DNA from: Streptomyces kronopolitis
GTDB lineage: Bacteria > Actinomycetota > Actinomycetes > Streptomycetales > Streptomycetaceae
DNA length: 36,876 nucleotides
Assembly (NCBI RefSeq): GCF_014646275.1
Contig: NZ_BMND01000049.1
Location: forward strand, 1-36,876
Direction: 5' to 3'
Below the pieces are notes generated by a model. The model had not been told where the DNA came from. It ran no database searches and worked only from the letters and a program-made list of their open reading frames with translations. This document shows positions 23,671 through 33,654 of the stretch, piece after piece. The position numbers were made by a program, and so were the translations under genes. The stretch's first letter is position 1. The number at the start of each line of letters is the position of its first letter.

Positions 23671-25029
23671 GTGGCTGATCTGTCGCAGATCGTGAAGGCG
23701 TACGACGTACGCGGCGTCGTCCCCGACCAGTGGGACGAATCGCTCGCGGAGTTGTTCGGCGCGGCCTTCGCCGAGATCACCGGCGCGGACGCGATCGTGA
23801 TCGGGCACGACATGCGGCCCTCCTCGCCCGGCCTGTCGGGCGCCTTCGCCCGGGGTGCGGCGGCCCGCGGCACCGGCGTCACCCTGATCGGCCTCTGCTC
23901 CACCGACGAGCTGTACTTCGCCAGCGGCTCCCTCGGCCTGCCCGGCGCCATGTTCACCGCCTCGCACAACCCGGCCCAGTACAACGGCATCAAGATGTGC
24001 CGGGCCGGTGCCGCGCCGGTCGGCCAGGACACCGGCCTCGCCGAGATCCGCGCGCTGGTCGAGCGCTGGGCGGACGAGGGCGCCCCGCCGCCCGCCGCCA
24101 CGACCGGCACCGTCACCCGCCGCGACGTCCTCGGCGACTACGCGGCCCACCTGCGCGGCCTGGTGGACCTCAGCGGCATCCGTCCGCTCAAGGTCGTGGT
24201 GGACGCGGGCAACGGCATGGGCGGGCACACCGTCCCCACCGTCTTCGAGGGCCTGCCGCTCGAACTCGACGCGATGTACTTCGAGTTGGACGGCTCGTTC
24301 CCGCATCACGAGGCCAACCCGCTGGATCCGAAGAACATCGTCGACCTCCAGGCGCGGGTGCGCGAGACCGGCGCCGACCTCGGCCTCGCCTTCGACGGCG
24401 ACGCCGACCGCTGCTTCGTCGTCGACGAGAACGGCGACCCCGTCTCCCCGTCCGCGATCACCGCCCTGGTCGCCGCCCGCGAACTGGCCAAGCACCCCGG
24501 CGGCACGGTCATCCACAACCTGATCACCTCCTGGTCGGTGCCGGAGGTCGTGCGGGAGAACGGCGGCGAGCCGGTCCGCACCCGCGTCGGCCACTCCTTC
24601 ATCAAGGAGGAGATGGCCAAGAGCGGCGCGATCTTCGGCGGCGAGCACTCCGCGCACTACTACTTCCGCGACTTCTGGAACGCCGACACCGGCATGCTCG
24701 CCGCGATGCACGTCCTGGCGGCCCTCGGCGGCCAGCAGGGCCCGCTGTCCGAGCTGGTCGCGCAGTACGACCGGTACGCGGCCTCCGGCGAGATCAACAG
24801 CACCGTCGACGACCAGGCCGGCCGGCTCGCCGCGCTCAAGGCGGCCCATCAGGACCGCGCGGGCGTCACCCTCGACGAGCTGGACGGGCTGACCGTCACC
24901 GCCGACGACTGGTGGTTCAACGTGCGCGCCTCGAACACCGAGCCGCTGCTGCGGCTGAACGTCGAGGCCAGGGACGCCGCCACCGCCGACCGGGTCCGCG
25001 ACGAGGTCCTGGCGGTCATCCGCGCCTGA
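23671..25029 (+). CDS. manB: phosphomannomutase/phosphoglucomutase
   Basis: A 452-residue alpha-D-phosphohexomutase that converts mannose-6-P to mannose-1-P (and probably the glucose pair). The phosphoserine loop is TASHNPAQYNG with Ser98. The metal loop is DGDADRC near 242-248. The sugar-binding loop is GEHSAHYYF near 324-332, and the phosphate loop is RASNTEPLLRLNVEA near 419-433. All four domains are complete. The GTG start at 23671 has AGGAGGG about 7 nt upstream. It sits 84 nt after DUF3499 and is followed by a strong hairpin. Together with manA and manC it supplies GDP-mannose for envelope glycans and protein mannosylation. Confidence 0.96.
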   Translation: MADLSQIVKAYDVRGVVPDQWDESLAELFGAAFAEITGADAIVIGHDMRPSSPGLSGAFARGAAARGTGVTLIGLCSTDELYFASGSLGLPGAMFTASHNPAQYNGIKMCRAGAAPVGQDTGLAEIRALVERWADEGAPPPAATTGTVTRRDVLGDYAAHLRGLVDLSGIRPLKVVVDAGNGMGGHTVPTVFEGLPLELDAMYFELDGSFPHHEANPLDPKNIVDLQARVRETGADLGLAFDGDADRCFVVDENGDPVSPSAITALVAARELAKHPGGTVIHNLITSWSVPEVVRENGGEPVRTRVGHSFIKEEMAKSGAIFGGEHSAHYYFRDFWNADTGMLAAMHVLAALGGQQGPLSELVAQYDRYAASGEINSTVDDQAGRLAALKAAHQDRAGVTLDELDGLTVTADDWWFNVRASNTEPLLRLNVEARDAATADRVRDEVLAVIRA

Positions 25030-25039
25030 GCCCCGGCGC

Positions 25040-25090
25040 CCGGGCGGGCCCCGCCGCCGGCCGGCCCGTCCGGACGGCCGGCCCGCCCGG
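25040..25090 (+). terminator. strong hairpin after manB
   Basis: An 11-bp perfect outer stem (CCGGGCGGGCC at 25040-25050 with its complement at 25080-25090) encloses an inner palindrome CCGTCCGGACGG (25066-25077). It begins about 10 nt after the manB stop and would separate manB from the Trm112-SIS-manA group. Confidence 0.65.
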
Positions 25091-25242
25091 CAACCGGAGG
25101 ACCTCTCCGTGCGGGGCGCGCGGCCACCGCGACAGCGCCGCCCGCCCCGCCGCCCACCACCCCGAATCTCCGCCGGGCAGGCCCCCGGCCCCCGTACGGC
25201 GGTACGCTGGCCACGCCGCAACCGCCCCGAAGGAGCAGCTCC

Positions 25243-25464
25243 ATGCCGGTCGAAGCCAGCCTGATCCAGATCCTCGCCTGCCCGGCGTGCCACGCCCCGC
25301 TGGAGGACCGGACCGACGTCCCCGCGGACTCCGCTGCCGACCCCGCGCTGCTGTGCACCTCCGGCGACTGCGGCCTCGCCTACCCCGTGCGGGACGGCAT
25401 CCCCGTGCTCCTCGTCGACGAAGCCCTCCCCCGCGGCGTGGACGGTGCCCCCAGCCCCGCCTGA
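25243..25464 (+). CDS. Trm112-like zinc-ribbon protein
   Basis: A 73-residue protein of the UPF0434/Trm112 type. Zinc ligands are Cys13 and Cys16 (ACPACH) plus Cys38 and Cys43 (CTSGDC). They are followed by the typical GLAYPVRDGIPVLLVDEA. Eukaryotic and archaeal Trm112 activates several methyltransferases; bacterial homologues may do the same, but no partner is evident here. The ATG has GGAGCAG about 6 nt upstream. A TACGCT near 25203 may be the -10. It starts a probable operon with the SIS-domain protein (73-nt gap) and manA. Confidence 0.9.
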   Translation: MPVEASLIQILACPACHAPLEDRTDVPADSAADPALLCTSGDCGLAYPVRDGIPVLLVDEALPRGVDGAPSPA

Positions 25465-25537
25465 CCGGCCGCTGCCGGGCCCGCCCCGGCACCGCCCGTT
25501 CCCCCGCCCGTACCGGCGATCGGAGGCCGCGCCCACC

Positions 25538-26674
25538 ATGCTCGACGAGTCACTCCTCGACACCCCTGACGCACTGGCGGGCGCAGACCGCTTCGGCCTG
25601 CTGCGCGGCGTCGCCGAATCCGGCGCCCGGGTCCGCACCGCCGCCCGTGGCGCCGCCGAATCCGGCATCCCCGACCTGACCCCCGACGGACGGCCGCGCG
25701 CCGTACTCGTCGCCGGCCCCGGACCGGCCGCGGCCGGCGTGGCCGACCTGCTCAGGGCGCTCGGCGGCGGCAACTGCCCGGTCACCCTCATCCCGCCCAC
25801 CGGCGTCGCCCCACTCCCCGGCGCACTGCGCTGGACGCTGCCCGGCTGGGCCGGCCCCCTGGACCTGCTGCTGCTCCCCGGCCCGGACGCCGCCGACCCC
25901 GGCCTCGCCGAGCTGGTCGAGCAGGCCTACCGCCGCGGCTGCGCCGTCGTCGCCGTCACCCCCGCGGGCGGCCCCCTCGCCGACGCCGTCGAACAGGCCC
26001 GCGGCCTCGCCGTCCCGCTGGCGACCACCCCCTACGACACCGAGTTCGACGTCGAGGGCGCCCCGCCCGCCGCCCCCGGCACCCTCTGGTCGGTGCTCAT
26101 CCCGCTGCTCTCGCTCGCCGACCGCATCGGCCTGCTCAGCGCCCCGCCGGAGGCCCTCGGCAAGCTCGCCGACCGCCTCGACCAGCTCGCCGAACGCTGC
26201 GGCCCGGCCATCCCGACGTACACCAACCCCGGCAAGACCCTCGCCGCCGAACTCGCCGACGCGCTCCCGCTGATCTGGACGGAAGGCGGCATCGCCGGCG
26301 CCGTCGGCCGGCACTTCGCCACCGAGCTGGCCGGGCTGGCCGGCCGCCCCGCCCTCGTCGCCGAGCTGCCCGAGGCACTCGCCACCCACCGCACCCTGCT
26401 GGCCGGGGCGCTGGCCGCCGGCGCCGACCCCGACGACTTCTTCCGCGACCGGGTCGAGCAGCCCCCCGCGATGCACGCCAGGGTGGTGCTGCTGCGCGAG
26501 GAGGAGCCCGGCCCGCTGTCCGCCACCCGCGCCGCCCAGGCCCTCGCCGAGGAGCGCGACACCGCCGTCAGCGAACTGGAACCGGCCGCCGGCAGCGACC
26601 TGGAGAAGGCCGCGGAGCTTCTCGCCATCGTGGATTTCGCCGCCGTTTACCTGGCGCTCGCCGGCACCGAGTGA
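25538..26674 (+). CDS. SIS-domain protein, phosphoglucose/phosphomannose isomerase-like
   Basis: A 378-residue protein similar to the bifunctional phosphoglucose/phosphomannose isomerase family. It begins MLDESLLDTPDALAGAD. A first SIS-like part reads RAVLVAGPGPAAAGVADLL and VAVTPAGGPLADAV, followed by LWSVLIPLLSLADRIGLL. The second half has NPGKTLAAELADALPLIWTEGG and a C-terminal motif with LREEEPGPLSATRAAQA. The start ATG 25538 has GGAGG about 12 nt upstream. It is the middle gene between Trm112 and manA, as its counterpart is in the mycobacterial manA locus. It may isomerise a hexose phosphate or act as a sugar-phosphate sensor. The catalytic residues are not certain enough to assign an activity. 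Confidence 0.82.
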   Translation: MLDESLLDTPDALAGADRFGLLRGVAESGARVRTAARGAAESGIPDLTPDGRPRAVLVAGPGPAAAGVADLLRALGGGNCPVTLIPPTGVAPLPGALRWTLPGWAGPLDLLLLPGPDAADPGLAELVEQAYRRGCAVVAVTPAGGPLADAVEQARGLAVPLATTPYDTEFDVEGAPPAAPGTLWSVLIPLLSLADRIGLLSAPPEALGKLADRLDQLAERCGPAIPTYTNPGKTLAAELADALPLIWTEGGIAGAVGRHFATELAGLAGRPALVAELPEALATHRTLLAGALAAGADPDDFFRDRVEQPPAMHARVVLLREEEPGPLSATRAAQALAEERDTAVSELEPAAGSDLEKAAELLAIVDFAAVYLALAGTE

Positions 26675-26753
26675 CCATGGACGGCCGGCCCGCACCCGCG
26701 GGCCGCGAGCACCACGCCGCCGCTCCGTACGACCGTCAGGAAGCCACCGACCC

Positions 26754-27959
26754 ATGGACCGCCTCGCCAATACCGTGCGCCCCTACGCCTGGGGCTCCAC
26801 CACCGCCCTCCCGGAGCTCCTCGGCACCGCGCCGACCGGCGAACCCCAGGCCGAGATGTGGATGGGCGCCCACCCCGGCGCCCCCTCCCGCATCGACCGC
26901 GGCGCCGGCCCCCGCTCCCTGGCCGAGGTGATCGACGCCGCACCCGAGGCCGAGCTGGGCGCCGACGCCGTCCGCGCCTTCGGCCCCCGGCTGCCCTTCC
27001 TGCTCAAGCTGCTCGCCGCCGGCTCCCCGCTCTCCCTCCAGGTCCACCCCGACCTGGACCAGGCCCGCGCGGGCTTCGCCGACGAGGAGCGGCGCGGCAT
27101 CCCGATCGACGCCGGCCACCGCAACTACAAGGACGCCAACCACAAGCCCGAACTCCTCGTCGCGCTCACCCCCTTCGACGGCCTGTGCGGCTTCCGGCAC
27201 CCGGCGCGGTCCGCCGACCTGCTGGCCGGCCTCGGCGTCGACGACCTCAAGCCGTACGTCGACATCCTGCGGGCCAGCCCCGAGGAGGACGCCCTGCGCG
27301 AGGTGCTCACCGCCGTCCTCGGCGCCGAGCACCACGCCCTCGCCGGCACCGTCGAACAGGCCGCCGTCGCCGCCGACCGCCTCGCCCAGGAGGACGGACC
27401 GCACGCCGCCGACTACGCCGCCTACGCCGCCATCGCCCACCACTACCCGGGCGACCCCGGCGTCCTCGCCGCCATGCTGCTCAACCACGTCCGACTCCAG
27501 CCCGGCGAGGCCCTGTTCCTCGGCGCCGGCATCCCGCACGCCTACCTCAGCGGCCTGGGCGTCGAGCTGATGGCCAACTCCGACAACGTGCTGCGCTGCG
27601 GGCTGACCCCCAAGCACGTCGACGTGCCCGAGCTGCTGCGGGTGGTCCGCTTCGAGGCCGGCGACGCGGGCGTGCTGCGGCCGGAGGCGGTCGGCGGCGA
27701 GGAGGTCTACGAGACCCCCATCGACGAGTTCCGCCTCTCCCGCTTCGTGCTGGCCCCCGGCGCCGCCCCGCGCCCGCTGGTCTCCCGGACGCCGCAGATC
27801 CTGCTGTGCACGGCGGGCACCGTCCGGCTGCGGGACGGCGAGGCCGGCGCGCCGGCCGAGCTGGTCCTCGGCCCCGGGGAGTCCGCCTTCGTCCCGGCCG
27901 GGGAAGCGCTCACGCTCGCCGGGGAGGGCACCCTCTTCCGCGCGACGGTGGTCGCCTGA
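26754..27959 (+). CDS. manA: mannose-6-phosphate isomerase, type I
   Basis: A 401-residue zinc isomerase that interconverts fructose-6-P and mannose-6-P, the entry step to GDP-mannose. The N-terminus NTVRPYAWGS is typical. Zinc ligands are visible as Gln96 and His98 (LQVHP), Glu134 (HKPELLVAL) and His262 (GAGIPHAYLSG). The signature ELMANSDNVLRCGLTPKHVD follows. The cupin-like C-terminus is complete. The ATG at 26754 has AGGAAG about 10 nt upstream. It ends the Trm112-SIS-manA group and is followed by a clear hairpin. Confidence 0.96.
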   Translation: MDRLANTVRPYAWGSTTALPELLGTAPTGEPQAEMWMGAHPGAPSRIDRGAGPRSLAEVIDAAPEAELGADAVRAFGPRLPFLLKLLAAGSPLSLQVHPDLDQARAGFADEERRGIPIDAGHRNYKDANHKPELLVALTPFDGLCGFRHPARSADLLAGLGVDDLKPYVDILRASPEEDALREVLTAVLGAEHHALAGTVEQAAVAADRLAQEDGPHAADYAAYAAIAHHYPGDPGVLAAMLLNHVRLQPGEALFLGAGIPHAYLSGLGVELMANSDNVLRCGLTPKHVDVPELLRVVRFEAGDAGVLRPEAVGGEEVYETPIDEFRLSRFVLAPGAAPRPLVSRTPQILLCTAGTVRLRDGEAGAPAELVLGPGESAFVPAGEALTLAGEGTLFRATVVA

Positions 27960-27990
27960 CGCGGCCACCACGGCACGGGCGGCCGCGGCG

Positions 27991-28013
27991 CCCGGCGGAT
28001 CCGGTCCGCCGGG
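27991..28013 (+). terminator. hairpin after manA
   Basis: A perfect 9-bp stem (CCCGGCGGA at 27991-27999, TCCGCCGGG at 28005-28013) with a 5-nt loop lies 32 nt after the manA stop. There is no U-tract. Confidence 0.6.
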
Positions 28014-28113
28014 TGGCCTCCCGGCGGACGGCCCGGACGGGGCTGCGAGAATGACCGCCGCACGGCACGCAAGCGGCGGTAGAGCCGGACGACGGAAGGG
28101 ACATGCGGCACCT

Positions 28114-29073
28114 ATGAGCGCATCAGGCGGGACAAAGGCGATCGTTGCGGCGCTGGGCGCCAACCTGGCGATCGCCGCGGCGAAGTTCGTGGCCTTCGCC
28201 TTCAGCGGCTCGTCCTCGATGCTGGCCGAAGGCGTGCACTCCCTCGCGGACTCCGGCAACCAGGGCCTGCTGCTGCTCGGCGGCAAGAAGGCGAAGCGCG
28301 CGGCGACCGCCGAGCACCCCTTCGGCTACGGCCGCGAGCGCTACATCTACGGCTTCCTGGTCTCCATCGTCCTGTTCACCATCGGCGGCGTCTTCGCGCT
28401 CTACGAGGGCTACGAGAAGATCCACGAGCCGCACCCGCTGGACAACTGGTTCTGGCCGGTCGGCGTGCTGGTCTTCGCCGTCATCGCCGAGGGCTTCTCC
28501 TTCCGCACGGCGATCAAGGAGTCCAACGAGCTGCGCGGCAAGCAGACCTGGACCCAGTTCGTCCGCCGCGCCAAGGCGCCCGAGCTGCCGGTCGTCCTGC
28601 TGGAGGACTTCGGCGCCCTCGTCGGCCTGGTCCTCGCGCTGGGTGGCGTCGGCCTCACCGTGGCCACCGGCGACGGCATCTGGGACGGCATCGGCACCAT
28701 GTGCATCGGTGCGCTGCTGGTGCTGATCGCCTTGGTCCTGGCCGCCGAGACCAAGTCCCTGCTGCTGGGCGAGGCGGCCGGCCTCGACCAGATCGCCAAG
28801 ATCCGCGCGGCGGTCGTCGACGGCGACGTCGTCACCGGCGTCATCCACATGCGCACGCTCCACCTCGGCCCCGAGGAACTGCTGGTCGCCGCGAAGATCG
28901 CGGTCCAGCACGACGACACCGCCACCGAGGTCGCCCGGGCCATCGACGCCGCCGAGGCCCGCATCCGCGAGGCCGTCCCGATCGCCCGCGTCATCTACCT
29001 GGAACCGGACATCTACAACGAGACCACCGCCGCCGCAGGCCCCGACCCCTCAAAAACCCCGGGCGCCCACTGA
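28114..29073 (+). CDS. cation diffusion facilitator, SLC30A9-like
   Basis: A 319-residue CDF-family metal exporter in the cytoplasmic membrane. Transmembrane helix 2 carries the metal motif HxxxD at His42 and Asp46 (GVHSLADSGNQ). Helix 5 has LLEDFGALVG (Glu164-Asp165) in place of the second HxxxD, a variant I associate with the SLC30A9/ZnT9 branch. Between these lies EHPFGYGRERYIYGF. The cytoplasmic C-terminal domain (about 225-300) ends with the fold typical of CDF dimers. It probably moves zinc or a similar divalent ion, but the metal cannot be assigned. The start is ATG 28114 with GGAAGGG 13 nt upstream. Confidence 0.9.
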   Translation: MSASGGTKAIVAALGANLAIAAAKFVAFAFSGSSSMLAEGVHSLADSGNQGLLLLGGKKAKRAATAEHPFGYGRERYIYGFLVSIVLFTIGGVFALYEGYEKIHEPHPLDNWFWPVGVLVFAVIAEGFSFRTAIKESNELRGKQTWTQFVRRAKAPELPVVLLEDFGALVGLVLALGGVGLTVATGDGIWDGIGTMCIGALLVLIALVLAAETKSLLLGEAAGLDQIAKIRAAVVDGDVVTGVIHMRTLHLGPEELLVAAKIAVQHDDTATEVARAIDAAEARIREAVPIARVIYLEPDIYNETTAAAGPDPSKTPGAH

Positions 29074-29390
29074 CCCGACCCCTTGTCACCGAACGGCCCC
29101 CACACTGATGCCGAGTGCGGGGGCCGTTGGCTTGGGGGGGGGGGGGACGGGCGGGGGGCGTTGGTCCGGGCTGTTGGACAGCCGGGAGCCGGGAGCCGGG
29201 AGCCGAGGGCCCCGGCCCGGAAGCCGGGGGAGTGCCACTGTGGCCAGCCCCGGGCGCCCCAGGCCGCCGGTGAGCTCTGGGCCGGTGAGCCACACGCCGA
29301 CCAGCCCCACCCGGAATACCGCCCCCACACCGCCGCGTTGAGGCCCCGAGGGGGCGCTCGCAGCCCCTACGGGATCTGTTCGCCCCCGCC
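29074..29390. other. 317-nt convergent intergenic region with G-run and short repeats
   Basis: No gene is seen. It holds a strong hairpin (29092-29128), a run of 13 G (29134-29146) followed by further G-clusters, and a 7-bp tandem repeat GGGAGCC, three copies at 29184-29204. The plus-strand CDF gene and the minus-strand PTS gene converge on it. The sequence looks unconstrained apart from the hairpin. Confidence 0.6.
29092..29128. terminator. hairpin after the CDF gene
   Basis: A perfect 10-bp stem AACGGCCCCC (29092-29101) with GGGGGCCGTT (29119-29128), extended by four more pairs after one mismatch. It begins 18 nt after the CDF stop. AA before and TT after the stem also allow minus-strand use. 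Confidence 0.7.
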
Positions 29391-31598
29391 CTAGTGGATC
29401 TCACCGAGCGTACGCAGGATCGCCGCCCCGTCCTCCGCGCCCTGCAGCCGGGCCCGGAAGTCGGCGTCCACCAGCTTCCGCGACAGCAGCGCCAGGATGC
29501 GCAGATGCTCATCCCCGGCCGCCGCCTCCGGCACCGCGATCAGGAAGACCAGCCTGGCGGGCGTGCCGTCCGGCGAGCCCCAGTCGATGCCGTCCGCGGA
29601 CCGCGCGAAGCAGACGACCGGAGCCGTCACCGCGTCCGTCTTGGCGTGCGGGATGGCTATCTCCTCGCCGAGCCCCGTGGTGCCCTGCGCCTCCCGCGCC
29701 AGCGCCACCCGCACCAGTTCCGCCACGTCGGCCACCTTGCCGGTCGCGGCCGCCAGTTCGGCCAGCTCATGGATCGCCGCCTCCTTCTCGTCGGCGGCGA
29801 GCTGCGTCGTGACGGTCCGCTCGGTCAGGTAGCCGGACAGCACCCGATCCCCGCGCCCGGCCGCTGCCTTGTCCCCGTCGGGATCCCCGTCCCCGGCAGG
29901 CGCCTTCTCCTCCGTACGAGCCTCCTCCGTACGAGCCTCCGCCACCGAAGCCCTGGCCAAGGTGGCCGTCGCCGTACCGCCGGCACCACCCGCACCGGCA
30001 TCCACCCCGGCCCCACTCCCGGCGACGGCACCCGCGCCGGCGACGGCACCGGCCCCATCGCCGACACCCGCCCCACCGACCCCGACACCCGCCTGCGCCG
30101 CCACGGCGCTCAACGAAGCCGCCGCGCCCTTCCGCCGCTCCGCCGCCTCCACCAGCGCCACCGTCGTCAGCGCCGTGACCCCCGCGCCGATCAGCACGGC
30201 GAGGAAGAACACCGGCACCCCGCCGACCGCACCCAGCACCGCCACGATCGGCCCGCCATGCGGCACCGCGTCGCTCACCCCGGCCGTCCCGGCGACCGCA
30301 CCGGCCACCGCGCCACCGAGCATGTTCGCCGGGATGACCTGCGCGGGCCGCGCCGCGGCGAACGGGATCGCGCCCTCGGAGATCCCGAAGAGCCCCATGA
30401 ACAGCGCCGCCATCCCCGTCTCCCGCTCCTGCTCGGAGTACAGGCGCCGGCGGATCAGCGTGGCCAGCCCCTGTCCGAGCGGCATCACCGGAATCGCCGC
30501 GGCGCACATCCCCATCACCGTCATGTTGCTGGTGGCGATCAGCCCCGCACCGAACAGGAACGCCGTCTTGTTGACCGGCCCGCCCATGTCGAAGGCGATC
30601 ATCAGCCCGAGGATCGCGCCGAGCAGGATCGCGCTCGACCCGGTCATGCCGCCGAGCCAGCCGGTGAGATGGGTGAACACCCAGGAGATGGGCCGGCCGA
30701 TCACGTAGATGAAGAAGAGCCCCAGCGCCGTCGTCGCCACGATCGGGATCACGATGATCGGCATGATCGGCCGGACGAACTTGGGGACCTCGACCTTCTT
30801 GATCCACTGCACCAGGTAGCCGGCCAGGAACCCGGTGACGATCGCCCCGATGAAGCCCGCGCCCGCCTTGGAGTCGTACAGCGCGCCGGTGTTGGCGATC
30901 CAGCCGCCGATCATGCCCGGCACCAGCGCCGGCCGGTCGCCGATCGCGTACGCGATATAGCCGGAGAGGACCGGCACCATCAGCGTGAAGCCGATCACGC
31001 CGATGTCGTTCACGTGCTTCCAGAACGACCCGTCGGGAATGACCAGACCCCCGTCGGCCTGCGGATGCCCGCCTATCGCCAGCGAGACCGCGATCAGCAG
31101 CCCGCCGACCACCACGAACGGGATCATGTAACTGACCCCGTTCATCAGCGCCTTGTACCCGACGCTGCGCTCCTTGCCGCCCCCGGTCGCCGGAGCCGCG
31201 CCGCCGCCCGTACCGGCACCGCCGGCCTCCGTGCCCCCGTACACCGGCGCGCTGCGCACCCGCTCGATGAGCTGCTCGGGATGGCGGATGCCCTCGGCGA
31301 CCCCGACCGACAGCACCCTCTTGCCGGCGAAGCGGCTGCGGTCGACATCCTTGTCCGCGGCGATGATGACGGCGTCCGCCTCCCTGACATCGTTGTCAGA
31401 CAGAACGTTCTCGGCCCCGATGGACCCCTGGGTCTCCACCTTGATCTCGTGGCCGAGGGCCTGGGCGGCCTGGGTCAGCTTCTCCGCGGCCATGTACGTG
31501 TGGGCGATGCCGGTCGGGCAGGCGGTCACGGCGAGCAGCTTCAGCCCCTGCCCGCCCCTCCCCGCGTCCCCGGTGGGATCGGCTGGACTCGTGGTCAC
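29391..31598 (-). CDS. fructose-type PTS permease, single chain IIB-IIC-IIA
   Basis: A 735-residue phosphotransferase-system protein that imports and phosphorylates a sugar, probably fructose. Domain order: IIB-fructose (about 20-115, phosphocysteine Cys27 in TACPTGIAHTY), IIC (about 145-500; YIAYAIGDRP, DMGGPVNKTAF, ISEGAIPFAAA, SDAVPHGGP), then IIA (about 590-735) with the phosphohistidine near 650 in EEIAIPHAKTD. IIC and IIA are joined by a very Ala/Gly-rich linker of about 85 residues with a tandem EARTE repeat. The GTG at 31598 has GGAGAG 5 nt upstream. No 1-phosphofructokinase gene or DeoR-type regulator is adjacent, unlike the usual fru operon. It lies between the CDF gene and ahcY and is divergent from ahcY. 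Confidence 0.92.
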   Translation of the reverse strand: MTTSPADPTGDAGRGGQGLKLLAVTACPTGIAHTYMAAEKLTQAAQALGHEIKVETQGSIGAENVLSDNDVREADAVIIAADKDVDRSRFAGKRVLSVGVAEGIRHPEQLIERVRSAPVYGGTEAGGAGTGGGAAPATGGGKERSVGYKALMNGVSYMIPFVVVGGLLIAVSLAIGGHPQADGGLVIPDGSFWKHVNDIGVIGFTLMVPVLSGYIAYAIGDRPALVPGMIGGWIANTGALYDSKAGAGFIGAIVTGFLAGYLVQWIKKVEVPKFVRPIMPIIVIPIVATTALGLFFIYVIGRPISWVFTHLTGWLGGMTGSSAILLGAILGLMIAFDMGGPVNKTAFLFGAGLIATSNMTVMGMCAAAIPVMPLGQGLATLIRRRLYSEQERETGMAALFMGLFGISEGAIPFAAARPAQVIPANMLGGAVAGAVAGTAGVSDAVPHGGPIVAVLGAVGGVPVFFLAVLIGAGVTALTTVALVEAAERRKGAAASLSAVAAQAGVGVGGAGVGDGAGAVAGAGAVAGSGAGVDAGAGGAGGTATATLARASVAEARTEEARTEEKAPAGDGDPDGDKAAAGRGDRVLSGYLTERTVTTQLAADEKEAAIHELAELAAATGKVADVAELVRVALAREAQGTTGLGEEIAIPHAKTDAVTAPVVCFARSADGIDWGSPDGTPARLVFLIAVPEAAAGDEHLRILALLSRKLVDADFRARLQGAEDGAAILRTLGEIH
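29908..29937 (-). repeat. 15-bp perfect tandem repeat in the PTS linker
   Basis: TCCTCCGTACGAGCC occurs twice in a row (29908-29922, 29923-29937). It is in frame and encodes the duplicated EARTE unit in the IIC-IIA linker, so copy-number change would lengthen or shorten the linker by 5 residues without a frameshift. Confidence 0.8.
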
Positions 31599-32026
31599 GT
31601 GGCTCTCCTTACGAACGGACGCGCGGCCGTGCGGTTGTTCCCGCGCTGCACGCATCCTGCACGACGGTCCGGCGCGCGCAAAGCCCCCGGGGCCCGGCCC
31701 GCACCCGCCGGAAGCGCGGCCTCCGGAACCCCGCCCCCGGGGCGCCGCGAGCCGCCCGCCCGCCTCCGAATGGCCGGGACCGCACCGAATCGGCTCCTCC
31801 GGGCTGGGGTTCACTGGGCCGATCGGTGTAGATTCGTGACCAGTGCCAGACGTCGCTGCTGATGGCGGTCGGGCGGTCCGCACCGCGGACCGGCCGAGGG
31901 AGAGAGGGCCTCCGACGGACTGCGCTGCGGCCAGGGGGAGAGGTATGTGCGCTACCGCGTACGCTCGTACCTGCCCGCGCCGCAGACTGCCAGCCCATCC
32001 ACCTCGACCATCGAGGAGCAGCACGC
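31599..32026. other. 428-nt divergent region between the PTS gene and ahcY
   Basis: Contains promoters for both genes. For ahcY, TAGATT (31829-31834) is a good -10; its -35 is weak. The predicted ahcY leader is then about 185 nt long and GC-rich. It contains an upstream ORF starting at 31945. I looked for the conserved core of the SAH riboswitch and did not find it. Confidence 0.45.
31829..31834 (+). promoter_or_regulatory. probable -10 of the ahcY promoter
   Basis: TAGATT, in the context GGTGTAGATTCGTGACC, resembles the -10 of the rRNA promoter in this window (GGTAGATTCGAAC at 36609-36621). The -35 position (TGGGGT, 18-nt spacer) is poor. Transcription would start near 31841. Confidence 0.45.
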
Positions 32027-33484
<1,458 letters not shown>

Positions 33485-33554
33485 TCCACGCGGCGATCAC
33501 CGGCCGGTCGGCACCGCCCGACCCGCTGGTGCTCACCCGCAGCAGCCGGTGACA

Positions 33555-33586
33555 CCAGGCCCTCGCCCCTCACGGCGGGGGCCTGG
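33555..33586 (+). terminator. hairpin after ahcY
   Basis: A 13-bp stem with one T-G pair: CCAGGCCCTCGCC (33555-33567) with GGCGGGGGCCTGG (33574-33586), 6-nt loop. It lies 70 nt after the ahcY stop. Confidence 0.7.
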
Positions 33587-33654
33587 CCCGTAAGGACCCC
33601 GCACATCCGCCCCGACGCACCGGCCCGTCGCCGCCCGAAGGACTGCAACCCCTC

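Noticed and set aside
22411..25800. A 1129-codon minus-strand frame across DUF3499, manB and the Trm112 gene.
   Set aside because: It is antisense to well-supported genes and has no family features.
28103..28117. A four-codon mini-ORF (M-R-H-L) overlapping the CDF start.
   Set aside because: Too short to judge. Its start is almost touching the GGAAGGG site. It is noted only as a curiosity.
31841..32026. An SAH riboswitch in front of ahcY.
   Set aside because: The conserved core strings of the known SAH riboswitch were not found; the CGAGGAGCA present is simply the ribosome-binding site region.
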